Below, piece after piece: positions 24,836 through 38,360 of a stretch of 64,000 nucleotides of DNA. The position numbers and the translations under genes are program-made. Below the pieces are notes generated by a model. That model was given only the letters and a program-made list of their open reading frames with translations, did not search any database and was not told the DNA's origin. Each line of letters starts with the position of its first letter. Position 1 is the stretch's first letter. This DNA is from Lagopus muta (Eukaryota > Chordata > Aves > Galliformes > Phasianidae), in the NCBI RefSeq assembly GCF_023343835.1, contig NC_064435.1, positions 67,776,134 to 67,840,133 on the forward strand. The letters run 5' to 3'.

Positions 24836-24975
24836 AATTAGGAAGAAATTTTTTAATCGGTGGGCGATAAGGCATTGGAACAATTTGCCCAGAGTTGGCA
24901 GAACTGTGGCTGCCCCAGTTCTGGAGGCCAAGTCGGATAGAATTCTGGGCAGTCTGATCTATTGGGTGGCAACAA
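24836..24975 (+). mobile_element. CR1 LINE 3' fragment, + strand
   Basis: 'TTAGGAAGAAATTTTTTAAT', 'AAGGCATTGGAACAATTTGC', 'CCCAGTTCTGGAGGCCAAG' and 'GGGCAGTCTGATCTATTGGG' follow the CR1 3' end in the sense direction. With the preceding - strand piece it makes a head-to-head inverted pair, which usually arises by twin priming or by one copy landing in another. Confidence 0.85.
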
Positions 24976-26550
24976 AAGGCTGTATTTCTTTAATACTTTT
25001 CTAAGCAGTTTAAGAGTTGATAGATGATAGAATAACTGCGCACAATAGCATATCTCTTGCCTTTGGCAACTGGAGAGAGTAGTTCAGAGTTAAGATTCCT
25101 GCATCAAAGAGTGGAATCTCAAAAGATTTGGTTATACTTGGATAATGATTATCTTAACAATTCAGTGGTTACTCCACTTCAGGCATGTACAAACTGGTCC
25201 CTTTATTTTTTAACCTGATGTTATCACCTTTTCAGAAGGTAAGTTGAAAGAAATACTTCTTCCTTTACAGAGTTCCCCTGATTTTTGCTTCTTCTTTTTT
25301 TTTTTTTTTTTTTTTTTAATAATGTATTTGGGGTTAGCTTGTTTTTATTAAAATAACTATCTTATCAGTAACCTGTTGATTTTCAGTTAAATCTCTGTGA
25401 GGTATATTTCCCTAAACTGTTACCTAGGAAGGTGCTGCAATTAAATTGCACATCTACACATCAGAAAACAAGCCCTGAGTTAACACTTGTGAAAATCAAA
25501 GTATTTTTACAAAGCAGCTATCATTATATTATTCCACTTTGTAATACAAGATTACTTTAAAGAGGAAGAAGTAGTTCTGCTCATATTCTACTTCTTTCTG
25601 GACAACATGTTTATTTCCATGAAAAATGCATGCTACTTACGTGTGTGCATGTGAGGTGAGAGATGAAAGGAAGACCAGTGTGTGTCAGTGGGTCTCATCC
25701 TAGTAAAAATCTGAATATAGCTTAAGATTCGTGGATTTGAGGACACTCGCTGGTTAGTTAGGATGTAGTCTCTTGTCTTAGAAGGAAAAACATTCTACTT
25801 AATCTATTGCTTCTAATGACTTCTCTTTGTATTACTTAAAAAGACTTCAAAATAATTTCCCAATCTGGGGAGCTATGTAAAGTCTAATTGTGTTTTGATT
25901 TTGTCCACAAACTTAAATGTTCACCTCAGTTTGAAACTGGTAGGGTGAGATTAAGTGATTTTTTTTTAATTAGAGAGTGCAAATTCTGAAAAGACTTTCC
26001 AGACTTTTCCTGAGAAAATTGGTTAGACATTATTAATGATATCTGAGCAACTTGGGATTTTACAGACATTAAAGAAAGATAGGAAGATGACCTGCTGTGA
26101 GGCTTTATATTTGTTTCTTTGTTTGCTATTTTCTTTCAAAGCAAAATTGAAAAACATAGTTTTAAGAACAGATCTGCAGGTGATGATGTTCACAAATATT
26201 GAATTGCCATTGAACATTTATTGAACATTTTCATTGTCCAGCTATGAAAAAACATTTCATCTGAATATAATAGCAAGTAAAGCAAACGTTGAGAAAAACT
26301 TTGTAAAACCTAAAGACTTCTCAGACAAAAATGCAAAACTGCAATGTGATTGAACTAAAATCCCAATACTGTTGTAAATCCTTTGCCTACAGTTATTAGA
26401 CTTAATGAGCCAATAAATGCTAATAGATCAATGTCTACTTTGGCCTAAAAGCCCTAAGCAATTTACTAAATGAAACAATTTACATCTCTAGACTTACACT
26501 ACACATTATGATAATGTATCTGTCTCAAAAATTTGACTGAAATCCATGCA
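24976..26550. other. AT-rich intergenic sequence
   Basis: No gene or nameable repeat was seen apart from a 23-T run at 25295-25317. Confidence 0.55.
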
Positions 26551-27097
26551 TAATGGCTGTTCTGAAAGTAATACCTCTTATTTTATTATGCTGGTCTATG
26601 AAGTCAGAGGCAGATGTTGGTGTTATGACCCTAGAGAGTGAACCTTCTCAACAATATTCTGTTACAATTTTTTATCACGAAACAGATGGCAGCAGAGGGG
26701 CAGTCTGACAAAGTGGTGTCAGACATGGAAGTGTGTATGAAGTAAAGACATGGAACTAAGTTCCTCCATGCAGAAGAATTTACATGCCTTGACAATCACT
26801 GACAGTTGCTGAACATTTATAGAGATCAAAAAGTGGATGCGAGCACAGTGAGGCAAAGGGTGGTGAGGCTCAGGAGTGGTGACTGTGATGTGAAAGACAA
26901 ACCACACTCTGGATGGCATCAAGACCACCACAACGTGAAATGGAGAACATCTTGATCAGCTCATCCCCATGAATTGGCTAATGGTGGTGACAACGTTGAA
27001 AAATAGGGTTTTGTAGCTGAGAATTTCTTCTACAGAGCAGTGTTATTGTGCTTTTTCTATCTGTTTTATTTTCCACTGAAATAAGTAGAACTTGAAG
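26551..27097 (+). mobile_element. Mariner (Galluhop-type) DNA transposon, internally deleted
   Basis: The left end, GGCTGTTCTGAAAGTAATACC, matches the terminal repeat shared with the copies at 43247 and 57824. A broken transposase follows. The N-terminal helix-turn-helix part is visible as IYRDQKVDASTVRQRVV and GDCDVKDKPHSG, with several stops, and then jumps directly to the C-terminal ANGGDNVEK before a stop near 27007. The catalytic D,D,D core between them is missing. The right terminal repeat is not recognisable, because a CR1 begins at about 27098. It is non-autonomous and dead as a gene. Confidence 0.85.
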
Positions 27098-27412
27098 GGG
27101 GCTTATAAGCAACAAGGAGAGCAACTTTTGTATTGCCTAGTAGTGACAGGACAAGGGGTAATGTCTTTAAACTAAAAGATGGGACATTTAAGTCAGAGGT
27201 CAGGAAGAAATTCTTCACTCAGAAAGTGTTGAGGCACTGGCACAGGTTGTCCAGAGCGGTTGTGGATGCCCTATCCCTGGTTACATTCAAGGCTCGGCTG
27301 GATGGGGCCCTGGGCAGACTGAATTGTTGGCTGGCAGCCCTGAAGGCAGGGAGGTGAAAATAAGATGGACTTTAAGGTCCCTTGCAACCAAAGCCATTAT
27401 GTTATTCTATGA
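27098..27412 (+). mobile_element. CR1 LINE 3' end, + strand, abutting the mariner
   Basis: 'AGTGACAGGACAAGGGGTAA', 'GTCAGGAAGAAATTCTTCAC', 'CAGGTTGTCCAGAGCGGTTG', 'GGCTCGGCTGGATGGGGCCC' and the tail 'TTATTCTATGAG' follow the CR1 3' coding end and untranslated region. It is 5'-truncated. Its start replaces the right end of the mariner, so the two insertions are nested or adjacent. Confidence 0.88.
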
Positions 27413-30400
27413 GATATTACTTTTGGAGATACAGTTGAAGTTACATACTCAACAAGGTAACTCACATATAAAAGCTGAATTAAGAGGAAGTGGCAGTTAG
27501 GATCTGATGCAGAAAAAATAATAAATAAATAAACTATAAATAAAATAATAATAAAAATAAATAAACAAAAATAATCCACTTAAAAACCAGGCCATCAGCT
27601 TTCAGAAACTAGTAACTGTTTTCCTGCCTTGGTTGTTCTGTTGATGGGGTGTGATTTGTCCTTTTGTTTCAGATGACAAGACTCTGTGGAGCGACTATCG
27701 CTAACATTAACAGTTTAAAATTTGTATCTGAACTTCTCATCAAGTTTCTCAAGATGCTCTAGTCCCCTGCAAATCTTCACAAGGCAGGGTTGGACACTTA
27801 CATGTCTGGCCAGAACCCAAACAATGTTCCATGCTGCTCTAAGTCCATCTAACAGTTTTCTCCATTAGACATCCACGTGGCCACATCCATGTACATTGTA
27901 CAGGAAAACTGGTGGACTGAAAGAGAATCCTATTTTCTTCTTCACAAATTTTCCTTTCAGCCCAAGCTTCAAAGCAGCACAAGCTATATCAGTGTGCATC
28001 CACAGGGACAGCCTGCCAGCCTTTCCTCCCCTCCAGGAGCTCCAGCAGCCCCAACACTGCAAAATATTTACTTGAACTAGTTAGCAAGTTAAATCAAGAA
28101 CAAGTAGAAGGATCATAGAGAGAATTAAAGTTGCTTACATCTTTTATAAAACATTTCTATTCAGAAATCATTGATATGATACTCCTAACATGAGAAAGTA
28201 AGAAGTCTGGTCCCTACTTAGGACCACTTAGTTATTTACAGATGCATTTAATTTCAGGACGTGAAAGAGTAATTTGATTCCACTTCCTAAAATTATTTTC
28301 TTGTTTCCCAATTGGCATTAATTTAAGGAGTTATGTTCTTTCTTTTTCTGTATGTACTATGTACTTCTTTTTTAGATCTTTTTCTGTACTCATTCTTCAA
28401 CTATAGTCCCTAAGAAAGCATCCTACTTAACCAAAGATAATTCAGGCCAGATTTAGGTCAGGTAATTTTACAACAGCTAGAACTTTTACAGCTATTTCTC
28501 ATCTCTGCTTCTTTCCTCATGCATCACAGTTATCAAGGAAAGGATAATTAAAGAAACACATGGTTGCATGTAGTCCAGTTGAATTTAGAACTTCCTTTAT
28601 TAGTCTTAACAGGAACTGGATTGTATCTTACCATCATTGGCATAGTTTGATTTGTATAATCATGCTGCTGTTCCACATGCATGCTACATTCCATTTTAGC
28701 AATGTTTTTTTAAATACAACAATACAAATGTAGTTAATGTAAAATTTATGTACCACCATCATCTAATTTCTTGTAGACATTAAAAGCAGGAGAAAAAAAC
28801 AAACAATAGCCACTGTCTTTCTTAACCCCCATCTCCCATAAAGTACGTTTTAACAACCCTGCCCTGGTCAAAGCAAAAAGTTCAGTCTGGACTGCCAAAT
28901 TAGTGGTAAAGTAGCCTGTGACTAAACAACAGCTTTCCAGAATCCAGTGTTATTCCTAATTTATATATATACATCTACATACATAATCTTCATACTGTAA
29001 ACAGAAATACTTATAGCTGTCATGAGGAAAATCCTTTCTCTCATGAGCCCCAGTGTTTTGAAAAGCATCTTACAGTCCTCAACCTCAAACAAGTGCCAAT
29101 TATTTGCTTTTAACTGAAATTACATTATCAGGTAATGTTATTCAAGTCCTCTGGGGTTAATGACAGCAGGTGAAAATTTAGGGAAACGTTTAGTAAAAGA
29201 ACATCCTTTCTCTGATCCCTGCAAGCAAACCCTAAGGGTAAAAAAATGTAGGCATTACAAAAAACACCAAAAATGTAGGCATTAAATGCAGTGAGAATGA
29301 CATTTTTCCTCATAAATAAACATTTCTGAAGCTGCTGTAATGTTACTGTACTGAAGAAATATAGTTTATTAACAAAAATATGGTAAATATTAGATATTTT
29401 TTAATTTAAGAATGCTATTCCTAATTCTTTGTACTAGTCAGCACAGAGAACTGCCAACAGAAGTTCTGCATGGCAGTCACTTCCTGGCTTGTTTTCTATA
29501 CCATGAAGCCAAAGCAGAGAATTAAGAAAAGGTCTGTCAAGAAAAAAGTAATTTCAGTATTTTTGAGGCAATTTTTCACTGTGAAACACTAGATTTGTTC
29601 CAATTAACTTTACACTTCTTTGAAAGGAAGCTGGTATTGGCAGTCACGAAGAAAAGGTCAACATAAACCCTAGATCCAGTAGAATCAAAGGGACTGTAAT
29701 TTGGAATGAATTGGGCCACATAAAGAGAAAAAAATCATAGGCTACCAGAGTCGCAGTCCTCACCTTTGGCTTTGCTTTTGTTCATAATCAGAAATAACTA
29801 CTGTGCCATTTGAGACTGTTTCTTTTTCTCCTGATTCATTTGCATTTCACAATTCTCACCTGCATAAAGGCGGAAAAAATCTCCTTATTCAACCAGCTTG
29901 TACTGTGTCATAATATCCAATAATCAATTGGCCTAAAAATTGCCCACGTGTGCAAAGCACGATAATGATAATTTTTTTCAGTAGGACAGAAGGAACAATA
30001 TGGAGACCCCGCTACAGCATGACATAGGAAATCTTCCAAAAGCAGCCATGAAATATATCAGTTAAGGACTTAAACAGAATTTTTGCAATCTAAATCTATC
30101 GCAATAAACAGCGTTTGAAAAGCTGACTTTGGCTCTAGTGCGCTTTTCTTAGACTTGTGCATCTGTGGATATTTAAAAGATGATTTAAGTAGAAGTTTGA
30201 GAGTTTGAATTTGTCTTAAATATTTCGTTGATTACTTACTAGTTTTAATATATGAGTAGCGGCAATGTTGAATTCTTCATGATATCATTTCTGTAACTCC
30301 AAGATAGACAGGACTTATTTGAAGTTGAAAAGACTGTTATTTCATTGGGGAAAGATAAAAAGCCAAGAAAATGCTGAGCTATCAAAACAATTCTGAGATA

Positions 30401-31437
30401 CAAATTACATCCTGAGCTAATCATTCGCATTCATAGCCAAAAGCATCTTCCTTCCTTGCTTGCTTACACTATTAAAAGTAGCAGCTGCTGTTGAAATCAC
30501 CCCTGGAGATTGTTAGGAATTGCACAAGAAAAGCTATGTGCTAGAGGCCAACTTCAATAAATAACGACTGTAAGATTATAATATGTAGACAACAATGAAA
30601 AAGGCAGTACCTATCTTCATACATGTCAGCTGATGGTGGTCTTACTAATTATGATTTATCTACCCACCCAACTAAGTAAATCATTTCATACAGTGCTTCT
30701 GCAACAAGAGTAGACTCAATTTCCCTGCTCCCATATGTTAGTACATAAGGTATTCTCTGCAAGACAGAAGGTAGTGAATGAAAGAAATTACCCCTAGCAT
30801 GTTTCTCTTGCAGAGGTCACATTTTCTTCAATATGACTTCAGAGACTAAGTTCGGTTCCCATGATATTCAGCAAAAAGCCCTTTTGATTCTGGACAGTTT
30901 ATGTGATTGTTTGTAAATACACATGATTTTTATTGTAAGATTTTTCATCCAAACTTCAGTGACAGAATACAAATATATTTCTTTAGGATAAAATAAACAT
31001 TGATAAAGAAAAAGGTATGTCATCAATAACAATAAGAAAATTATGGTTAAAACTTAAAAAAATTGCCCAATAAAGACAGCTTGAGAAAAGGTATATTCTT
31101 TAAGACAAGCTTATTTATTGAAGTTCTTGTGCCTTCTTTATTGACTCTTATACTGACAGATTTAATGAAGACTAATGCCTGGTTTAACATTTTGCTATGA
31201 TATCAGTTGAAAGTAAGAAAGTACACATAAGAGTAAGAATTTCTATCTCTCTTCTGTTATCTGTAGAGGCCAGAATGGACTCTGAGAAGAAACAGTTTAT
31301 ATCTTCAGTGATTCTTTTTGTGCATTAAGTAATTATTAGTTCTTTGCTTTGGACTTTATTATGTATTCCGCATGGTCATCAATTCTTAAATTAGAGTTTA
31401 ATAAAAATCTATGATTCAGAGAGTACATAGTAAAGTG

Positions 31438-31458
31438 TGTAATAATAATAATAATAAT
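31438..31458. repeat. (AAT)n microsatellite
   Basis: Seven near-perfect AAT units lie in AT-rich DNA. Confidence 0.9.
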
Positions 31459-31839
31459 CCCAATATATATAAGGCCCAAATATTTATAAAATCAGATTAC
31501 GGGTAATTTGCAATATTATTTCATGGAGACATGGGAAATTTTCCTCTTTTGCATTTTTCATGCTGCTTTTTGTAACAATAAATTAAAATAAAAGAAACCC
31601 CAATTACTTGAGCGTGAATATATTTGCTTCAAAATATCTTCACAAAGCCAAATGCAGTCAATTACTGAAACCTTGACAGAAGGGCACTGAGAATTTACCA
31701 GGGAGGGGAAATTGAGAAGGAAATTTTTTTTTTCCTCCAATTACAGTGTGCTTTCTGTTACATGGATCCAATTTTTTGGAGAAGGTGATCCTCATAAACT
31801 TCTGCAGTATGGTTGAAGTTTGGTTTGGTTATGCTGCCC

Positions 31840-32157
31840 TCATATGCCATGCTCCTCAGGAGGAATTGTAGAAGCGCTGTTCTGGGAGCTGAGCTGTTTG
31901 AATCTCTGTCTAGTGGCATTTAAATTAATCTCCACTTTCACGGCCTCTCTGAGTATTTGCTGTTTAAAAAGTGTGGTGATAGTGGTTAGAGCTTGCAGAA
32001 GGAAAACCAGAGTGAATTGCTCAAGTACACTGCTTATGCTAATGTCATGCAGATTCCTAAAATATTCACTTTGTGTTCCACACAACAGCTGCTTACCTGT
32101 TAGCATAGTCATCCTTGTATTAACAACATCTCGTTTGAGCTTACTACTTATTGCACA
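31840..32157 (-). other. Open - strand frame with protein-like composition, unidentified
   Basis: The frame is open for about 105 codons from a stop near 32158 to TGA at 31840-31842, with the first ATG at 32112 (90 codons). Its composition is balanced and charged (for example FKQQILREAVKVEINLNATR), unlike the low-complexity frames around it. After the stop, the same frame continues with further protein-like residues, as in a decaying pseudogene. No family was recognised. The opposite strand is also open for 113 codons, so chance is a real alternative. Confidence 0.2.
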
Positions 32158-35100
32158 TTAATCAAAACCTGGAATAAAGCCAAATGAAGTTAACAAATTT
32201 ACTCTGGTACAAATCTACAGTAAAAGAAAAAAAATTTGCATGCAGGTGGTCTTGTTTTCCAAATTTCTCTGCCCATACAAGTAAAGTGAACCACTTGATA
32301 TGCTTCTCATAGGTAAAATCTATCATCCAGAAACTGAAGTTTATGTCTATTTTCTTTTACCCATTTGTTCCCATGGGACAAAGGAAGTAAGATGAATGCA
32401 ACTGGTATTTCTCCCCCAGACACATCTTTTGAGTTCTGCATTTGTTTGTTCATTTTTAAATGGGATGGGGAGACAATACCAACAAATGAATGATCTTTTC
32501 TTAATATTTGAGAAAATTATTCATTGTTTATGTTTTTTATTGGATATGGCTGTGCTGATTGTGAAAATTGAAGAAAAAAAATGGTGGAATCAAGTTATTT
32601 AAACAATTAAAAAAATAAATAGAAATACTACAGAAGCCATTTAAAGAAAATAAAAAAGTTAAGTAATTAAATTGACAAACACTAATTCCCCACAGGATGG
32701 GTACCCAAAAGGCATAACAAATATTTCGGTCAGCTTATATTTCAATGGAAGGAAGGAAAAAGATGGTAATTCCTTAATTATCAGAAAAGAGAATGAAGGA
32801 ATCTCAAAGGTAGCAAGTAATACTCAGCTGAGAACCAGTGGTTAAAAACGATACTGCTAAGAAGGTCATTATGTCAATCTCATGATGCTTCTGAAATGAA
32901 AATGACTATGTCCAGCACAGCATTATATAATTATCAATTTAGTAACCCAATGGATACTATATTGCTGGTTTCATATCAAATATTTCCTTACTCTACATAG
33001 TTCTTGGCTCTGCCCACACATGAAAGAACACTTCACCGTGCACAAAAACACTGGAAAGAAACTCCTGATGTTAGCTGAAATTGCATCACTGACTTAAGTC
33101 TATTTGCCTGGCTGGTATCCAGCACACCACACATGCTCCCAGTAAAATACAATGCCCTTTTCCCAGTCCTGATGGGTACTTTGAGATATTAGAAAAACTA
33201 TCCTTAGAGGATTTACCATAATTAAATATGTCATACTGGAAGTTAGATATGAAAAGCAAGACAGTTGTTATTGTAGTTTCATGTTGAAATTTACTACAGT
33301 TAATTTTTCACTTTAAGTAATTAGATGCAGAAGTGGATCAGATTAGAAGGAAGACTGAGAAATCTGTTTGTTCAAATATTTCATTTTAGAAATAAAAGAA
33401 AGCAATGAAGGGAATGTTCAGATCATCACATGTTTACTTACTGAACTTCAAAAAATAAAAGCTAATGATGTAAAATCAGAAGAATACTATGCAACTAATG
33501 AACTGAGACTAACACTCAGATGAGACATTACAATTTGGTTGGGGTTCTGAGTTACATGATGACACACTGATTCATGGCAAATTATCTCAATTTGCACGCA
33601 TCTTCAAATATAAATGAATCCTAACAAATTATCTACATTATGAATTTTAAGGTACAATGCTTTCAAAAAATGGGGAATTTGTATCTCTATTCATTATTTC
33701 ATTCACAATTTAGAAAGTTTAGATAAGAAAGGATGAATTAACTTAAAAACGATACTGTAGTAATAGCAGACCAAAGACAAAACTTTTTAAAAAATGACTC
33801 GTAGTCACCTAGATGCGGATCATGCATGACTGAAAGATACCATAATACATGACTTAAAAATTCCCAAATACAAAGGCGGTGATTCCTAGATGAAGGTGAA
33901 GAGTCTTGTTAAATTAAAATTAATGAGGTGACAAAGACTAATTACTAAATCAAGAGAATTATGACTGTAAAGATACCCACAAAACTTCAACTTCTCTTAC
34001 AATAAATAAATAAATATATATATGAAATTCAGTATCATTTTGGTACAGGACTGACTTGCTTTTGTGGTTTTTTTGGTTTCTTTTTTTCCCAGTAGGTTCT
34101 ACTGCTCAGAAAGCTTTTCTGTGCCTTCTGTAGATGCTGTAAGAATATGACCTATGAGATCATGGTATCCAAGAAACCCAAAATAGTTGCACTTTCCAAA
34201 TACTACTTTTATGACCTTATATACTTCTTGGTTAGTCTGAAGCAAAGCACCTTACTGATCATGGAGTTTCCATAGACACTGTACATAATGAACACGTGCA
34301 TGACATGATGAAAGTGGTAAAGTAAGATGACAATATAAAAAAACAGCTTTTCTGGAAGATGAAGAATATTTAATAAAGATGCCCTTGTTTTTCACCTGTA
34401 AAAGATTTGCTGAAAATTGTAGAAGATTTGTTAAAATATAGATGCAATTAAAAATTGCAAAAGTTGTGAGAGTAAAGATACAAAGGAGAAAAAGGGAGAG
34501 AAAAATGTGAAGGTGATAAGTCCTCCTAAGAGAGAACAGAAAAATCAGAGTACTGCTCTGAAACTTGGTAGTTTCAATTTCCACCAACTGGTTTTGGAAA
34601 ATTATGTAGGTATAAAAGATGCTACCAGACTTCTGTACAATCATTTAAAAATATCATAGAAAAGATACTTTTATCGAGTGAGTCTTCTATATGCCATTTC
34701 CCTGATGCAGTGTCTGCTTACATACTTCACTGATCAGTCACAGTTGTTCCTTCTCAGGCTCAACCTTTTCTCTGGTGTTTTCATATTGCTGCAAAAGATC
34801 ATCAGCCATACCATGCAATATAACTGCTAATGATGCCTTCTTAACATAAAATACAATGAAGTCATTTGCAGTCCAGATCTGTTCTTTTGTTGAAGTTCTG
34901 GTGCATAACCATTAAACAAACAATTACAAAAACACAACTGGATTGAGATCGAAAGAGATGGGTTTGGGGTAACAACAAGTGACTGACAAAAATGAGGAGA
35001 CAGGTGTAAAGTGCTTTAGGCTGGAACTGCTTTAAAGGAAATGATTCTCTTAGGCTGCAAGGAACAATCAATGACACAGAAGCTCTGAAACATAATGAGA

Positions 35101-36644
35101 GAAGAAGTAAAGAATGGGAAGATCATAGTGCATTTGCATACAGGTAGTAAGTTACATTAAGATGAGAAACACTCATATGAATAAATACTTCTGCCCAGCT
35201 TCAATGTTCATGCTGTGCATGGCATGGGGACCACAGCATCGTCCTCGGCTGCTCTTCAGAATAAGCTTAGGTTGACTAAGCAGTTTACACAACTTGGAGT
35301 AACAGGTTAGCAAATCTGAGGGACAGGGAAAGAAACAAGCAGTCAAAATTCATAAACATACAGCATGATGCAAGCTAAGGATTATAGGTTTACTGGCTAG
35401 AATCAAATTCAACACAATAGGTAAAGCATATAAAGCAAGGGGAATGTAATTCCCAAAAGTGAGAAGAGAAATGCCAAGCAACCTGCTAGATATTTTCTCC
35501 CTGACACTAAACAAGGACACTAATGAGGCCATATTTGAAATGCAGAATTGATTATCTGTCTCATTCATTATTCTACTAATAAATATGACTTCATGGAAAA
35601 GTTACAGCTTTGGCAGACAGGTGGCTACATACATATCTGTAAAGTAAACAAGACCAGGAAATGGGCTGAAGCACTAGCAAAAAACAGTGAAGTTTTTATC
35701 CATACTTTAGCTTGCTTTCTGGCACTGCAGTCTCTGGGTATTCAGATGACCAACTCAGTGCCCTGTTTGATGCAGCACAGTTGTGTAGCTTTGACTCTTT
35801 CACCAAAGAAAATGATACTGTAGGTTGAAACATTACAAGAAAAGTGAAAATACAGAATTGAAATTGTGGAGCTGGCAATCCTTCTTGCCTCTCCTGAGAA
35901 TAAGTTTCAGCTTCCATCCACGCCAACTTGTTTTCTCTCTTTAAGTCAATATACATCCTTGATCTCCTGGGCAGCCTTCCAGTTATTCACAAGCTCTGTG
36001 GTCCCAAATGCCTTTCAGCCCTTTACAAACCTTGTAAACATCTCCATGGAAAGCATTGTGTTGGCCTTCCTACAGCAAAAGACAAATACCATGTGAGCAT
36101 TTGGCAATCAGGTTGTGAATATCAGCACAAATTCTGGAAAGATTGATTCTTTAGCTGACAGTGAATAACTGCAAAGCATACAAGTAGACATTTAGATTTA
36201 GAGATATTTTTGGACAAATACATTTTAAAGAATATAGGAATACTCCATGGTCTTTGTAAGGATGTTCTATACTTGTACTGGGAAGCTTAACAAAAATGAA
36301 ATAAAAGAAATTTTGAGAGAGTACCAACTGAAAGATAATGAGAATATACAGGTTATAAGATTTCAACTAGACGTAAAAGGACACATAACAGTTTAAGAGG
36401 TGAATTAATGTTAAATCACTTCTCAGTCTACATATGAATATTTCTTTCTGCCATTCTTTTGATAAGAAAACTGCATTTTCTAAATATGAAAGTCTTTGTG
36501 GTAGTACCTTAATATTCTTAAGTGGATGACTTGTGATAGCCATCATAAAACTGAAATGCACTCTTAATTTGTTCATGGACCTTTCAACAGTGGACAGATG
36601 TTTTTAAAGTTGATGTCTTGTTAAGCTGAAGATAGGACTAATGA

Positions 36645-36698
36645 GGGGGGGGAAAAAAAACAAAAACAAAAACAAAAAAAAAACCAAAAAAACCACCA
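36645..36698. repeat. G-run and A-rich simple repeat
   Basis: A G8 run is followed directly by A8 and CAAAAA-type units. It is simple-sequence DNA with no coding content. Confidence 0.85.
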
Positions 36699-37334
36699 CT
36701 AAAATACTCTGGAATGTTTTTTTATGAATTTCTTGATCGTGGAATAAAAAGAAGTGAGATTTGCCCCTGTGGGAAATGTCTTCATGAAAGCAATTATACA
36801 TGTCATATAAGTTCTAATTAAATTTCATTCACACACACATGAACTATTGCTCTTCACTGGGTGAATTTTATCCAATGGTGACCATAAGGAAAATACTTAT
36901 TATCCTATATCTGAACAAACAGTTTTCTGTGGCTTATCTGACTTTACTGTCACATGTAAATGACTTGCAAACTCGATAATTGAAAGAAATAATGACTTAA
37001 TAAAAATAATGGCAATTTCTAGAAAACAAAAGAAAAGCAAGCCCAATTTCTTGTATTTAAAACATCTTTAAACAATATGGGGAGATTTCCTTCTTTTACA
37101 ATGTAACAGTGTATTCAGTAGTTTTTTATCAATCTTGTTAATCTTCAAAAAGATGACATACCATGGAATTCATCTTTATTACTACAATAAAGCCATGAAA
37201 TCATTCATCTGCTGCTATGATCTACACAAGCCAGAGAACAGAAGAATTAATTAATGTTAGACTTGTATGGAGCTATCTGAATCCCTGCCAGATTAGATCC
37301 TGAAGGCATGAATAGAATAAGAGCAAGTTTACTC

Positions 37335-37418
37335 GCATCATTTGGTGGTATGTAGACAGTTGGACTAGATGACCTTAGAGATCTTTTCCAACCTGAATGA
37401 TTCTGTGATATTATGATT
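37335..37418 (+). mobile_element. CR1 LINE 3' tip, + strand
   Basis: 'AGTTGGACTAGATGACCTTA', 'GAGATCTTTTCCAACCTGAA' and 'TGATTCTGTGATATTATGAT' are the last bases of a CR1 3' untranslated region with degraded terminal repeats. Confidence 0.88.
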
Positions 37419-37457
37419 ATCCACGCAGACAGCATGCCACCTATCTTTTATCCAATT

Positions 37458-37560
37458 TACACAGAATCACAGAATCACCGAGGTTGGAAAAGACCTTCAA
37501 GATCATCCAGTCCAACCAATTTTCTCCCACTGCCTACAGTAACATAGGCAGGCAGGCAAC
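37458..37560 (-). mobile_element. CR1 LINE 3' tip, - strand
   Basis: 'CAGAATCACAGAATCACCGA', 'GGTTGGAAAAGACCTTCAAG' and 'ATCATCCAGTCCAACCAATT' are the antisense CR1 3' end. It faces the + strand tip at 37418 across about 40 bp. Confidence 0.85.
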
Positions 37561-37675
37561 CTTCTAGTTTCAGACAAGCTCCATCCAAGATTCCTGGATC
37601 AGATGAACTTTTGAAGCTGTCAACTACCCCTTTGTCTCTCATGTGCAAAACTTTCTAGTATTTCTGGCAAGTTTG

Positions 37676-38360
37676 AGTATAACTCACAGAGAAGGACTTG
37701 GGCATCCTGGTGGATGAGAAACTAGACATGAGCCAGCAGTTTGTGCAGTCCAGAAGGCCAACTGTTGCATTAAAAAAGGGGTGGCCAGCAGAGAGAGGGA
37801 GGTGATTATCCCCCTTTACTCAGCTCTTGTGAGGCCCCATCTGCAGTACCGCACCCAGGCCTGGGGCCCTCAACATTAGAAAGACACAGAGCTCTTGAAA
37901 CAAGACCAGCAAAGGGCCACTAAGATGATCAGAGGGCCGGAGCACCTCTCCTATGAGGAAAGGTTGAGGGAACTGGGATTGCTTAGCACAGAGAAAGCTC
38001 TGAGGAGATCTCATTGTGACCTTCCATTACTTGAAGGTAGCGTATAAACAGGAGGGGGAATGACTGTTTACATGGGTGGATAATGATAGGACAAGGGGGA
38101 ATGGTTTTAAACTGAGACAAGGAAGGTTTAGGTTAGTTATTAGGACGAAGTTTTTCACACAGAGGGTGGTGATGCACTGGAACAGGTTGCCCAAGGAGGT
38201 TATGGATGCCCCATCCCTGGAGGCATTCAAGACCAGGCTGGATGTGGCTCTGGGCATCCTGGTGTGGTGGTTGGCTACCCTGCACATAGCATGGGGTTGA
38301 AACTAGATGAACATTGAGGTCCTTTTCAACCCAGGCCATTCTATGATTCTATGATCAGCT
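37676..38360 (+). mobile_element. CR1 LINE, 5'-truncated, C-terminal RT region and 3' end
   Basis: This is the longest CR1 piece in the window. It starts in the C-terminal part of the reverse-transcriptase ORF ([15 protein letters not shown], then [20 protein letters not shown] in another frame). It runs through 'CTATGAGGAAAGGTTGAGGG', 'GATAGGACAAGGGGGAATGG' and 'GGAACAGGTTGCCCAAGGAG' to the tail 'CATTCTATGATTCTATGA' with two terminal 8-bp repeats. Frameshifts and stops make it non-coding. Confidence 0.93.

Larger units (their letters stand above)
27413..37334. other. Long AT-rich gene desert segment
   Basis: No gene or recognisable transposon was seen in nearly 10 kb. It contains A/T-rich simple sequence at 27526-27572, an (AAT) repeat at 31438-31458, an AT/AAAT patch near 33996-34024 and a G/A-rich simple repeat at 36645-36698. 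An open - strand frame at 31840-32157 is listed separately. Confidence 0.5.
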